The position numbers and the translations under genes were made by a program. A DNA stretch of 42,667 nucleotides from Bacillota bacterium (GTDB lineage Bacteria > Bacillota > Clostridia > Lachnospirales > Lachnospiraceae), in contig JAKPAB010000025.1 of NCBI GenBank assembly GCA_029779695.1, forward strand, positions 1 through 42,667, written 5' to 3'. The notes beneath the pieces were generated by a model. It was not told where the DNA came from. It ran no database searches and saw only the letters and a list, made by a program, of their open reading frames with translations. Below, piece after piece: positions 24,675 to 31,326 of the stretch; within the stretch, counting starts at the first letter, position 1; each line of letters opens with the position of its first letter.

Positions 24675-26621
24675 TTATATGTCTAATGCAGCGTGGTATC
24701 CCCAATATACTGCATTCGTAATTGTCGAAACCCTTGATGCATCTCCGATCACACGAACAAATGGAGCTGTATCTCTAAGGGCTGCAGCAACATCAGAACG
24801 TGAACGTTGTCCTAGTGCACATATAACGCTGTTGCCCTCTACGAGAACTATCTTGCCACTGGCATCCTCACATAGCACTCCGTTTTCAGTAACCTTGATT
24901 GCCTTATAACCTGTATTTACAGTGACATATTTATCGATCTGCTGTAATAAAAGTGGACGATGTCTGACATTTGCATCAGGAGCCAGGATATCTCTCATCT
25001 CGATGATCTCTACATGCTTGCCTTCCTGTCCCAGATGAACGGCACATTCACATCCTGCGAGTCCGCCACCCATAACTACTACCTTATCACCGACCTTGTC
25101 CTTTTCCTTGTAATAATTGTTTACAACTACTACATTATCTCCATCAAGTCCTGGAATCGGTGGAACAAGAGGTGTAGAACCAACAGCGATGATAAGCGCA
25201 TCGGCATTTTCTTTTTCAGCGTACTCTTTTGTCACTTCTGTATTGAGTCTAATGTCCACACCAGCTTCTCTTGCCAGGATTTCATAAGTACCTGTCAGCT
25301 GATACATCTCATATTTGAAAGGAATAGCCTGCTCGCTCTTTAAAATACCACCGAGCTCGGCTTCTTTTTCGCAGAGGATAACCTCATGTCCGCGACGAGC
25401 TGCAGTATATGCGGCATATAATCCACCAGGACCACCACCGGCTACCAGAACCTTTTTCTTTTTCGGTGCAATAGCAACTTCATCGCCCTCTATTTCACGT
25501 CCAATAAGCGGGTTAACCGTACAACGACGGGTAGCTGTAGCTGCTCGCTCGGCCATACATGTAAAGCATCTAAGGCAATGAACGATTTCATTATCACGGT
25601 TCTCTGTAACCTTCTCGGGAAGATATGGATCTGCCAGAAGTGCACGTCCCATATAAACAATATCTGCTTTGCCGCTGGCAATTATCTCCTCCAGCTGCTC
25701 AGGGTCATTTAGACCACCGATGGTCGCAACCGGAACCTTAACGTGCTTCTTGATCTCTTCAGCCAGGAAAACATTACGTCCATGATCCTCAAACATAGAT
25801 GGATGAGTGATCCCAAATGTCTTCTGATATGTTCCGGCAGATATATGAAGAATATCAACATATTCCTCCAGCTGCTTTGCAATCTCGACACCATCTGAGA
25901 GGTCGTAACCGCCTTCGCAAAATTCAGAGCCTGACATTCTAAATTCAATTGGAAACCTAGGACCGACTGCATCTCTAACTGCTATCAGAACTTCCTTGGC
26001 AAGTCTGCAACGATTCTCTAATGTTCCGCCATATTCATCTGTTCGTTTATTAAAAAGTGGTGAAAGAAACTGGTTGATCAACCAGCCGTGACCTCCATGA
26101 ATCATAATCATTTCAAATCCGGCACGCTTTGCCATTTCAGCAACATCGCCGTATGATTTTACGATCTCATCGATTAGTTCCTTTGTTAGACCCTTTACCT
26201 CAACACCATCATTACGTACTGTATCTGATGGGCCCCACTGATTCATTCCCTTTTGCTTACTCTTGTCTGTCATATATGTCCCTGCGAACATACCTGAATG
26301 AGAAAGCTCTAGTGACGGCATTGCCCCATGGCGGCGTATAGCATCCGCTGTATATGTGGCACAAGCTAGAGAATTTAAAATCGCCGGATCTAAGTGGTAA
26401 GCATGGCTACCATCGGTTTTAGGGTGAACCATACATTCTGAAACCGTAACAGCTCCAGCTCCGCCCTTTGCTCTAAGTTCATAAAATGCTGTGGACTTCG
26501 GGCCGATACAACCATCATTGGTTATGTCTGTGCCACCCATTGGTGCAGAAAACATTCTATTTCTGAATGTAACACCTGCAACCGTGATCGGACTCGTTAG
26601 ATGTGGATACTTTCTTTCCAT
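24675..26621 (-). CDS. Old-Yellow-Enzyme-type Fe-S flavoprotein (2,4-dienoyl-CoA reductase/BaiCD-like)
   Basis: Cytoplasmic NAD(P)H-dependent reductase of activated C=C bonds or a related reaction, 648 residues. An FMN-binding TIM barrel (about 8-345) is followed by a 4Fe-4S site (C349, C352, C355, C367, CX2CX2CX11C). A FAD/NAD(P) module then has GGGPGG (about 395-400) and a second Rossmann motif GGGLAGCE. The barrel motif reads HGGHGWLINQFLSP: a Trp stands where E. coli FadH has its catalytic Tyr. GGAGG precedes the ATG. The co-transcribed OFA carrier and the LysR gene upstream suggest an inducible reductive pathway, perhaps of an enoate, bile-acid or aromatic side chain. The substrate cannot be fixed. 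Confidence 0.9.
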   Translation of the reverse strand: MERKYPHLTSPITVAGVTFRNRMFSAPMGGTDITNDGCIGPKSTAFYELRAKGGAGAVTVSECMVHPKTDGSHAYHLDPAILNSLACATYTADAIRRHGAMPSLELSHSGMFAGTYMTDKSKQKGMNQWGPSDTVRNDGVEVKGLTKELIDEIVKSYGDVAEMAKRAGFEMIMIHGGHGWLINQFLSPLFNKRTDEYGGTLENRCRLAKEVLIAVRDAVGPRFPIEFRMSGSEFCEGGYDLSDGVEIAKQLEEYVDILHISAGTYQKTFGITHPSMFEDHGRNVFLAEEIKKHVKVPVATIGGLNDPEQLEEIIASGKADIVYMGRALLADPYLPEKVTENRDNEIVHCLRCFTCMAERAATATRRCTVNPLIGREIEGDEVAIAPKKKKVLVAGGGPGGLYAAYTAARRGHEVILCEKEAELGGILKSEQAIPFKYEMYQLTGTYEILAREAGVDIRLNTEVTKEYAEKENADALIIAVGSTPLVPPIPGLDGDNVVVVNNYYKEKDKVGDKVVVMGGGLAGCECAVHLGQEGKHVEIIEMRDILAPDANVRHRPLLLQQIDKYVTVNTGYKAIKVTENGVLCEDASGKIVLVEGNSVICALGQRSRSDVAAALRDTAPFVRVIGDASRVSTITNAVYWGYHAALDI

Positions 26622-26858
26622 TTACCGAACCTCCTGGAATGCATAATGCCAACCACGACCATAGCATATGATTGGTCATCATTACTCGTTGATTAATAGA
26701 AACCTTGTCATTATTACTCGTTAAAAAATTAACTTTTAAACTGATAATATTTTAACATGGTAGGTTTAATGGCACTATCAACGAGATGTTCCCTGGTTGA
26801 AACAAAAAGTTTGTACCTTATTTTTTTATGAAAATACTAATTTGAAATCATCAAATAT
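26622..26858 (-). promoter_or_regulatory. Putative control region of the flavin reductase-carrier operon
   Basis: Contains two minus-strand copies of AACGAGTAATNATGA (26676-26690 and 26708-26722) exactly 32 bp, about three helical turns, apart. A third AACGAG in the other orientation lies in TCAAC-N13-GTTGA (26778-26800), a LysR-like dyad. A minus-strand TTAAAAT near 26750 could be a -10 box. Binding by the adjacent LysR protein is an inference. Confidence 0.5.
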
Positions 26859-27725
26859 CTATACATTGATCACCTGTATAAACTCTTGTATATCCGTATT
26901 GGTCTCTCTGTCCTTACTATATGCGACGTAACCTGTCCATGGTATAAATCCCTCAACCGGGATCAGTCTGATACCCGGCGGAAGTGTATCGCGCCCATGT
27001 ATATCAGCATCTATTCCAACTCCCACTTTTTCTGCTACAAATTGATATATCATATTGGCTTCCATTGTTTTTATTCTGATAAGAGGATAGAACCCTTCAT
27101 TTTCACATGAATGTAACAGGTTAGAATGGAGCTGATAATTTTCATTTAATGTAATTATCTGTTGTCCCTTTAAATCAGCCACATTTATACTAGCTTTTTC
27201 ATAAAATGGATGTCCCTTATAGACAATGGCGCATACCCCTCTGGAAAGAATCTCATGCTCCACCATGTTTTTAGCTGGTATACGACCTACCACAAATGCG
27301 ATATCCAGCTTTCCACTGATAAGCTTGTCTTTTATCGAAACATTGGTTCCCTCTTCCCAGCTAAGTTCCATTTGGGGATGCTCATTTTCAAACTGTTCCA
27401 TAGCCTCTGTCTGTCGAATCCTGAGAAGTCCACATGAATATCCTATTCTTAAATTGTTTTTATTTCTTCGAATAGACTCAATGCCAGACTCTATCTCATT
27501 CATATCGTATATCAGCATCTGGCTCTTCCCATAAAAGAAAACACCGGCCTCAGTTGGTTCTAGTCCCCTGGCCGTTCGTTCAAAAAGAGGCAGCTTGATC
27601 TCTTGCTCCAACCGGTCAATGATCTTGCCCAGACCCTGGGGTGTAATATACAGAGATTTAGCTGCCTTATTTATACTTCTTGTTTCATAACATTCTATAA
27701 ATAAACGAATGTCCTTTGTATCCAT
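26859..27725 (-). CDS. LysR family transcriptional regulator
   Basis: Probable regulator of the flavin reductase and OFA carrier genes that follow. The N-terminal winged helix (about 1-60) reads SINKAAKSLYITPQGLGKII and ends with PLFERTARGLEPTEAG. A periplasmic-binding-protein-like effector domain (about 85-288) follows. I start at the ATG at 27725 (MDTKDIRLF), 7 bp after GGGGA; the frame could open at 27752, overlapping the toxin gene. Length 288 is typical. The gene begins only 16 bp after the toxin stop with no visible promoter between, so it may be expressed from the toxin-antitoxin promoter. Confidence 0.92.
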   Translation of the reverse strand: MDTKDIRLFIECYETRSINKAAKSLYITPQGLGKIIDRLEQEIKLPLFERTARGLEPTEAGVFFYGKSQMLIYDMNEIESGIESIRRNKNNLRIGYSCGLLRIRQTEAMEQFENEHPQMELSWEEGTNVSIKDKLISGKLDIAFVVGRIPAKNMVEHEILSRGVCAIVYKGHPFYEKASINVADLKGQQIITLNENYQLHSNLLHSCENEGFYPLIRIKTMEANMIYQFVAEKVGVGIDADIHGRDTLPPGIRLIPVEGFIPWTGYVAYSKDRETNTDIQEFIQVINV

Positions 27726-27741
27726 TTTATTATCCCCAAAA

Positions 27742-28005
27742 CTACTTGTCACCGTAGTGATATCTGCATGCTAATATATAAATATTTTTCTGATCGATCT
27801 TATAGATCAGTCTGTCTTTATCGTTTATCCTTCTGCTCCAAAACCCTGTAAGATTTCCGCTTAGTGCCTCTGGTTTTCCGACTCCTTCATTTCCATTTCT
27901 GGTTATGTCTACAATTAATTGATTGATCTTTCTTAAAGTCCTTCTATCTTCTGTCTGCCAATATAAATAATCATCCCATCCATTTTTTGTAAAAATCTTA
28001 TTCAT
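27742..28005 (-). CDS. yoeB: YoeB-family toxin (ribosome-dependent mRNA endonuclease)
   Basis: Toxin of a type II toxin-antitoxin pair; relatives cleave mRNA on the ribosome. The 87-residue protein has the YoeB residues at the same numbers as the E. coli enzyme: Glu46 in GKPEAL, Arg65 in KDRLIYKI, His83 and Tyr84 in CRYHYGDK. It therefore looks active. Its start overlaps the antitoxin gene by 8 bp, so it is translated after the antitoxin. There is no truncation. Confidence 0.95.
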   Translation of the reverse strand: MNKIFTKNGWDDYLYWQTEDRRTLRKINQLIVDITRNGNEGVGKPEALSGNLTGFWSRRINDKDRLIYKIDQKNIYILACRYHYGDK

Positions 28006-28264
28006 CGTCCTCTACCTGCGTAAGATCATGTACAGATGTCATTCCCTTTTCCAACTGAGCCTTTGATTCCATCAACCAATCATAATTGCTTCTAGTTCCT
28101 GTTACATATATATTTTCCATCATATTGTTGTAAGTCTCTTCTGACAGCATGACAACATTTTTATTATTTTTTCTCGTAACTATCATTGTCTCATAGTCAT
28201 CCGTAACTTTATCCATATATGTTTTCATTTTTTCTCTTAACATTGTGTAGTTAACAGCTAACAT
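27998..28264 (-). CDS. yefM: YefM/Phd-family antitoxin
   Basis: Antitoxin that binds the YoeB-type toxin and represses the operon. From the ATG at 28264 (GAGGA a few bases upstream) it is 88 residues. The N-terminal DNA-binding fold (LREKMKTYMDKVTDDYETMI ... KNVVMLSEETYNNMMEN) is followed by an acidic C-terminal tail ending QVEDDE, which would wrap the toxin. The frame is open further upstream, but that part covers the promoter and is not translated. Two palindromes around the promoter are the likely operators. Confidence 0.93.
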   Translation of the reverse strand: MLAVNYTMLREKMKTYMDKVTDDYETMIVTRKNNKNVVMLSEETYNNMMENIYVTGTRSNYDWLMESKAQLEKGMTSVHDLTQVEDDE

Positions 28265-28279
28265 AATAATTCCTCCATT

Positions 28280-28329
28280 CGTACAGATTATTGTACGTTC
28301 ATTATAGCGTACAGCAATCTGTACGTCAA
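28280..28329 (-). promoter_or_regulatory. yefM-yoeB promoter with duplicated operator
   Basis: TTGACG (-35, 28324-28329) and a perfect TATAAT (-10, 28301-28306) are separated by 17 bp. Two copies of CGTACA-N6-TGTACG (28280-28297 and 28308-28325) flank the -10 box, one of them filling the spacer and touching the -35. The TGTAC half-sites are 12 bp apart in each copy, the spacing known for E. coli YefM operators. Confidence 0.85.
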
Positions 28330-28373
28330 TATCTGTAACCCCCGAACAAATTACCATATACTTATCCATAACA

Positions 28374-28417
28374 AAAGGACACTTTCCAGTGAATTGCTTC
28401 ACCGAAAAGTGTCCTTT
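28374..28417 (-). terminator. Terminator of the rplM-rpsI transcript
   Basis: AAAGGACACTTT (28374-28385) pairs perfectly with AAAGTGTCCTTT (28406-28417). On the minus strand it is followed by TTTTGTT. It lies 32 bp after rpsI and separates it from the toxin-antitoxin promoter. Confidence 0.88.
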
Positions 28418-28448
28418 AATATTATCTGATATTCTCGTAAGAGAAAGA

Positions 28449-28841
28449 TTATCTCTTTGAGAACTGAGGAGCTCTACGTGCCTTCTTGAGACCGTATTTC
28501 TTACGCTCTTTCATTCTGGAATCTCTTGTGAGGAATCCAGCAGACTTAAGAGTAGGACGATATTCCTGATCAACCTCAAGAAGTGCTCTTGAGATGCCGT
28601 GTCTGATGGCACCAGCCTGACCTGTATATCCGCCGCCCTTTACGTTAACGATAACATCGAATTTTCCTTCGGTGTCTGTAGCCACGAGGGGCTGACGAAC
28701 GATAACTTTAAGAGTATCGAGTCCAAGATAGTCATCGATATTCTTTTTATTAATAGTAATTTTTCCTGAGCCGGGAACAAGATAAACTCTTGCAACAGAT
28801 GATTTTCTTCTTCCGGTTCCATAATACTTTGTATCAGCCAT
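28449..28841 (-). CDS. rpsI: 30S ribosomal protein S9
   Basis: Small-subunit protein whose C-terminal tail reaches the P-site tRNA. The 130 residues contain the S9 signature region [19 protein letters not shown] and end in the expected basic tail [13 protein letters not shown]-terminus [19 protein letters not shown] is standard. It follows rplM by 23 bp in the usual order and is followed by a strong terminator. Confidence 0.98.
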   Translation of the reverse strand: MADTKYYGTGRRKSSVARVYLVPGSGKITINKKNIDDYLGLDTLKVIVRQPLVATDTEGKFDVIVNVKGGGYTGQAGAIRHGISRALLEVDQEYRPTLKSAGFLTRDSRMKERKKYGLKKARRAPQFSKR

Positions 28842-28864
28842 TTGTCTGAAACCTCCTCATCCAA

Positions 28865-29296
28865 TCAAAAAGTAAGCACTTCAGGTTGCTGAGCTTCATG
28901 AACGTGCTCTGCGCCTGTGTATACAAAAAGTTTTCTGTACATCTGTCTACCAAGGGCTCCCTTAGGAAGCATTCCCTTAACAGCATGTTCAATTACTCGC
29001 TCAGGATGCTTCTGCATCATTTCGCGAAGTGTAGCTTCTTTCATACCGCCTACAAAATCAGAATGATGATAATATATCTTCTGATCCAGCTTCTTACCGG
29101 TAACTTTTACCTTAGAAGCATTAATAACAATTACATAATCTCCTGTATCAGCACTAGGTGTAAATATAGGCTTGTTCTTTCCACGAAGAACATTTGCAAC
29201 AGCAGCAGCAAGACGACCAAGTGTCTGTCCTTCTGCGTCAACAACATACCACTTTCTCTCAATATCATTGGGATTAGGCATATATGTCTTATTCAT
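28865..29296 (-). CDS. rplM: 50S ribosomal protein L13
   Basis: Early-assembly large-subunit protein, 143 residues. Motifs [36 protein letters not shown] and [18 protein letters not shown] are those of L13. An AAGGAGG lies 7 bp before the ATG. The leader of about 130 nt carries a 12-bp stem-loop and a consensus promoter, consistent with autoregulation as known for other Firmicutes. Confidence 0.98.
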   Translation of the reverse strand: MNKTYMPNPNDIERKWYVVDAEGQTLGRLAAAVANVLRGKNKPIFTPSADTGDYVIVINASKVKVTGKKLDQKIYYHHSDFVGGMKEATLREMMQKHPERVIEHAVKGMLPKGALGRQMYRKLFVYTGAEHVHEAQQPEVLTF

Positions 29297-29380
29297 CGAT
29301 TTTCCTCCTTAAGAATTAGAGATGCCGAAGCTTCATCATACCAATGTCCTAAGCATGAATCCTCTTCGATATATATCTAT

Positions 29381-29413
29381 AAGAATTATTTCGGGGCTAT
29401 TGAAATAACTCTT
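29381..29413 (-). promoter_or_regulatory. Stem-loop in the rplM leader (possible L13 leader element)
   Basis: AAGAATTATTTC (29381-29392) and GAAATAACTCTT (29402-29413) form a 12-bp stem with one wobble and a 9-nt loop in the 5' untranslated RNA. A second, smaller hairpin around GATGAAGCTTCGGCATC (29316-29332) lies closer to the start. I could not test the match to the known L13 leader model. Confidence 0.5.
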
Positions 29414-29434
29414 CTAAACAACATCAGCCGTTAC

Positions 29435-29463
29435 ATTATATTACGACACCCCCAAGGTGTCAA
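29435..29463 (-). promoter_or_regulatory. Consensus promoter of rplM-rpsI
   Basis: TTGACA (29458-29463), a 17-bp spacer and TATAAT (29435-29440): a perfect vegetative promoter. Within the spacer, GACACC and GGTGTC form a 6-bp inverted repeat (29445-29461) that overlaps the -35 hexamer. The -35 box begins 9 bp after the stop codon of the kinase gene upstream. Confidence 0.92.
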
Positions 29464-29471
29464 TGGCATTT

Positions 29472-30686
29472 TCAAAATATCTGTATAAAAAAAGTAGTTC
29501 CGCGTCCAGGTTCTGACTGGACTCTGATCTTGCCATTCTGGCTCTCTATAATATCACGGCTAAGGGCCAGTCCTATTCCTATACTATCGCTTGTTGCGTC
29601 CTGATCCTTGTAAAATCTTTCAAATATATGTGAAATGTCCTTTTCACTGATTCCTGTTCCATGATCCGCAATCGATATCTCTGTATACAGCTTATTCTTG
29701 GATACAGAGATCTCAACGCTGCTGCCTTCCGGCGAATGTTCCACAGCATTTTTTAAAATGTTTTTCAGTGCCTCACACATCCAGGTTCTATCACAGTATA
29801 AATCAATGTCTCCCTTGATCTTCTTTTCGATATCGACATCTCTAAGATCCGAAAGCGCAGCCACATTATCAATGGCCTCATCTATGATCTCAACTAATTT
29901 TACATTATTTTGATTAAATGTAATAGTATTTGTTTCAAACTTTGACAATTTTAGAAGCGTCTGTATCATAAAGTTCATAGACTCTGTATCTCTTCTGATC
30001 TGTCGTAGGAATCCAAACCTTACTTCCGGTTCCATATCACTGTCTTTCATGACATTGTCTAGATTGATAAGTATGGATGTAAGCGGAGTCTTTAACTGAT
30101 GAGATATATCCTGCAGAGATTTCTTTAGGCTTTCCTTATCTCTGGCAGAGTTATCCGCATTTTCCTTGAGGAAAATAGTTGTCTTGTATATTTCATTTTT
30201 TAATATTGATAGCTCATCCTCCGATAAACTGTCTATTTCAAGAGAATAGTTTTTGTTATTAATAGCCTCGATCAATTTCGTGATGTCATTTATCTCGCTA
30301 TCTTTCTTTTTGTTATACATTAAAAATATGAGTTCAATGCATAGAGCTGTAATGATAACTGCACCCAGCATCCATCCTAAAAAGACTGTTGTGATCGTCT
30401 TTTCCTCTTTTATCCAAAATGAAGAATCTACCTCATAACCGTACTTTGACAGAATGTTATCAGTATTTCCCTTAGATGCTTTTTTCATTATTTTTGCAAT
30501 ATCATATTGTTTGACTTTTGGGTACTCCTTATTTACCAGAGTCAGTATATTCGCTATCTTCTCATTTTCGGTATGCTCAATTTTTTTCTGAAAGATCATA
30601 AATGAAAGCGTCATGACAATAGCCATAACAAGGATAACAGCACATGAACACCAAATGGATTTTTTTAAATAAATCTTATTCTTCAA
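29472..30686 (-). CDS. Sensor histidine kinase of an ABC-linked two-component system
   Basis: Membrane kinase, 404 residues. TM1 (about 13-32) and TM2 (about 100-123) enclose an extracytoplasmic loop of about 65 residues, unlike the loop-less BceS kinases. A HAMP-like stretch is followed by HisKA (LQDISHQLKTPLTSIL, His196), then HATPase with N-box (ALKNILKNAVEHSPEG) and G-boxes (DHGTGIS, SIGIGLALS). There is no ATG near the start. A TTG at 30686 overlaps the regulator's 3' end by 11 bp with AGG 8 bp upstream. The partner is the OmpR-type regulator directly upstream; the ABC pair in the same operon is the likely output and perhaps co-sensor. Confidence 0.92.
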   Translation of the reverse strand: MKNKIYLKKSIWCSCAVILVMAIVMTLSFMIFQKKIEHTENEKIANILTLVNKEYPKVKQYDIAKIMKKASKGNTDNILSKYGYEVDSSFWIKEEKTITTVFLGWMLGAVIITALCIELIFLMYNKKKDSEINDITKLIEAINNKNYSLEIDSLSEDELSILKNEIYKTTIFLKENADNSARDKESLKKSLQDISHQLKTPLTSILINLDNVMKDSDMEPEVRFGFLRQIRRDTESMNFMIQTLLKLSKFETNTITFNQNNVKLVEIIDEAIDNVAALSDLRDVDIEKKIKGDIDLYCDRTWMCEALKNILKNAVEHSPEGSSVEISVSKNKLYTEISIADHGTGISEKDISHIFERFYKDQDATSDSIGIGLALSRDIIESQNGKIRVQSEPGRGTTFFIQIF

Positions 30687-31326
30687 TTCTATAACCTATC
30701 CCTTTAACAGTTTTTATCACATCCGTTCCAAGTTTCTCCCTTATCCTCTTTAGATAGACCGTGATAGTATGGTCATAGACATCGTTGCCGGTCCACTCCC
30801 ATATCTTTTCTATCAGGATCTCTCTTGTTACCGTCCTGCCAATATTCTGAAAAAGTACCGCCAGTATCTTTTTCTCAAGAGCCGTAAGTGTCACCTCTTG
30901 TCCTCCTGAATATACTGCCATTTTGTCCATATCAAATGTTACTCCCGAAGCCTCGATTATTTCATTCTTGGGATTCCTCTGGATACACTTTTTGATACGT
31001 GCCAACAGCTCTCTGGTAGAAAATGGTTTGGTTATATAATCCTCCGCGCCTACATCAAGGGCCTCCACCACACTGTTCTCATCGTCAATGGCTGTCAGGA
31101 TTATGGTAGGTATATTGCAGGCTTTTACATCGTTTTTGTAAAAATCAATACCATTTCCATCAGGTAGCATTATATCCAGTATTATTATGTCCTCGTTCTG
31201 TGACAGGTTTTTTCTGGCTTCGGAAAGCTTAGAACACAAAAGAACCTCATAGCCTTCCCTTTGAAAGGCATATGAGAGTCCCTCTGCTATACTCTGATTA
31301 TCTTCTATCAAAAGTATCTTTGGCAT
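30676..31326 (-). CDS. OmpR/PhoB-family response regulator
   Basis: DNA-binding partner of the kinase encoded next, 216 residues. The receiver domain has EDN (8-10), Asp51 in IIILDIMLPDGNG, a Thr in LTAID and Lys in ITKPF. The C-terminal winged helix (about 125-216) shows the family pattern LTALEKKILAVLFQN ... VYDHTITVYLKRIREKL. It begins directly after the permease stop codon. An 11-bp-period direct repeat of AAGTTAC upstream of the operon (34236-34253) fits the binding mode of this family. Confidence 0.94.
   Translation of the reverse strand: MPKILLIEDNQSIAEGLSYAFQREGYEVLLCSKLSEARKNLSQNEDIIILDIMLPDGNGIDFYKNDVKACNIPTIILTAIDDENSVVEALDVGAEDYITKPFSTRELLARIKKCIQRNPKNEIIEASGVTFDMDKMAVYSGGQEVTLTALEKKILAVLFQNIGRTVTREILIEKIWEWTGNDVYDHTITVYLKRIREKLGTDVIKTVKGIGYRIEE

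Noticed and set aside
28265-28402. 46-residue N-terminal extension of the antitoxin
   Set aside because: It spans the promoter and operators; the ATG at 28264 has a ribosome site and gives the normal family length.
28886-29488. 200-residue plus-strand frame opposite rplM
   Set aside because: Antisense to rplM and its promoter; composition is that of a reversed ribosomal gene.
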